Below, in pieces: positions 62,635 to 64,000 of a stretch of 64,000 nt of DNA. The notes under the pieces were generated by a model, which was given only the letters and a program-made list of their open reading frames with translations, searched no databases and had not been told where the DNA came from. The stretch covers positions 10,658,180 through 10,722,179 of the forward strand of contig OZ017770.1 of the NCBI GenBank assembly GCA_963969345.1, read 5' to 3'. The position numbers and the translations under genes were made by a program. Source of the DNA: Turbatrix aceti. Taxonomy: Eukaryota; Nematoda; Chromadorea; Rhabditida; Panagrolaimidae. How positions within the stretch are numbered: the first letter of the stretch is position 1; every line of letters begins with the position of its first letter.

Positions 62635-63984
62635 CAGTTTTTTTGTTTCGCATGTCGGTTATTTTCTTCAAAAATTCACAACTGTTTGAAATTTTTTGTG
62701 TATACTTTACGACACTAAATCAGTCAGTTATTTTGTTTCATTGCGCATATTGTTGCAATATATAAATGTTTAGAAAAAAATATATATCTGAACATTTGCA
62801 ATATAGTTTTGTATTTATGATACAGTTATGTACTTTTGATACGCGGAGACGAAGCTGTGGGTCATAAATGCATACAAAGAGGAAACCAGTTACTTTATGT
62901 TGACTATTTAATTGAATCCTTTTCATTTTTTATTTAACATAAAATAATATTGTTTTAAACAGTCTAGAAAAATAAAGTCAAATAAAATATGTGTTTTAAA
63001 TGTTTTAAATAGCTTAAAAGCATTGTGTCGCTGCCTTGCCCGTACTGACAGTTTTTTAAGTAAAAAATTAATAAAAGTTTTCTAAATTTTATACTAAGCG
63101 CCGTACCAAGTCATTCAGTTTTTGTCTTTTTTTTATAAAAACCTCGTTGCGTGAAAAAAATTATTTAATACAAACTATCAATTTCAAGTTTTTGGTTGAC
63201 GGCAGTTTTTGATTAAACAAATAAATAACTTTTTTTTCAGGTTTTAAAGAAACCTATGGTTAACGGGGCGAACACATGCCAGGAAACTATAAAAAGTTTG
63301 ATGAATAAATTTGAAATGTCAAACTGAATCCAAGTGCAGTTTTCTTTCAGAACACGACACGCTAGCGTCGCTGTCTTAAACATTGGACAAGTTTGAGTTT
63401 TACTTTAACCTTTTGAACATAGAAAAGGGGACCTGAGTGGCAGGGGGACTGCGGGACAATTTCACCCCCGCAGTCTTCCCACACTTCCTCCACGGACCAA
63501 ATTGACTGGACAGTTTATATTGGCAGTAACAAACACGACAGTTATACACCCTTCAACAACCAGTTGTCTAGTTGACCGACAGACAACTGGCAATGCATAA
63601 ACATGCCATCCAGTTTATCCCCGCCCACAAACAATTCAAATAGTGATCCGAAGCAACAAGCAGCCAGTTTTTGGTACACTTACATATGTTTGTGACAGAC
63701 AATTTCTGGTTAATTTTTCATAACAAATGTTACACAACGCAGTTAAAAATAAAAATAAAAATTTAAGTTGTTCAGAATATTGATACGTATCGCCCAGTTA
63801 ACTTTTATTATAAAACAAAATATTGAAGAAATATGTAAGTGTAGCACAGCACAGTTTAAAAAAATATTTGTAGTTTTTGCAAGAAAAGTGTACCAGTTTG
63901 ATATATTTTTCAATACAGTTAATTTTTTCAGTGCTGTTTTATTTTTTTACCGTAGAAATATTTTGTAATATAGAAAATACAGTT
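62635..63984 (+). repeat. cluster of CAGTT motifs
   Basis: CAGTT starts at 62635, 62725, 62823, 62887, 63049, 63116, 63203, 63337, 63511, 63539, 63561, 63611, 63665, 63740, 63795, 63852, 63894, 63916 and 63980: nineteen on the plus strand in 1.35 kb, where one or two are expected by chance. Flanks differ, so this is not a simple tandem repeat. No gene is recognised in 62363-64000. Confidence 0.6.
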
Positions 63985-64000
63985 TTAAATCTTTTTTTAT

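Overview
The window is repeat-dominated eukaryotic DNA, AT-rich with long A and T runs. It is most consistent with a nematode or another metazoan with very small introns. The support is a 47-base intron in a coding fragment (3039-3628), TTTTCAG-type acceptors placed 2 to 7 bases before start codons, and a Ty3/gypsy-type retrotransposon. I cannot name the species. Almost no ordinary host gene is visible; most of the sequence is a mosaic of a few modules repeated in both orientations.

Layout. 1-5029: three copies of an AT-rich module (X), two in tandem with a 1,526-base period, with two different coding-like fragments abutting it. 5032-9945: 53-base minisatellites, two promoter/leader-like blocks (K1, K2) and small ORFs. 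9946-19758: a giant palindrome (arms about 4.9 kb) centred near 14,840 on a 122-base satellite flanked by tRNA-like genes. 16347-31640: a head-to-tail array of a 3.4-kb unit (T0-T3) growing out of the right arm; T1 carries a 2,133-base TA-flanked DNA transposon. 31640-38515: a fourth X copy joined through 34 T residues, then a partial left arm containing a 200-N gap. 38516-58026: a second, larger palindrome (arms about 7.5 kb) with the same centre design. Its right arm is interrupted by a 4,561-base gypsy-like insertion (52951-57511). 58861-64000: mostly unique AT-rich sequence with a local duplication, diverged repeat relics and a cluster of CAGTT motifs.

From outside to centre, an arm reads: 53-base minisatellite, K block with a TATAAA box, a cysteine-rich ORF overlapping an 83-base perfect inverted repeat, segment e/f, a 540-594-base GGGTTCGGGTC-rich foldback element, a 21-bp hairpin, segment c, a truncated APE-endonuclease start (non-LTR retrotransposon), a short ORF, a captured terminal exon, tRNA-like genes, satellite.

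The only protein I can assign with confidence is the Gag-protease-integrase polyprotein of the gypsy-like element. It lacks reverse transcriptase and RNase H. One end of this insertion is not an LTR but an inverted piece of its own pol gene, yet the insertion has a 6-base target duplication and empty sites elsewhere in the window. Everything else is non-autonomous repeat DNA, captured gene fragments, or open frames without a recognisable family.
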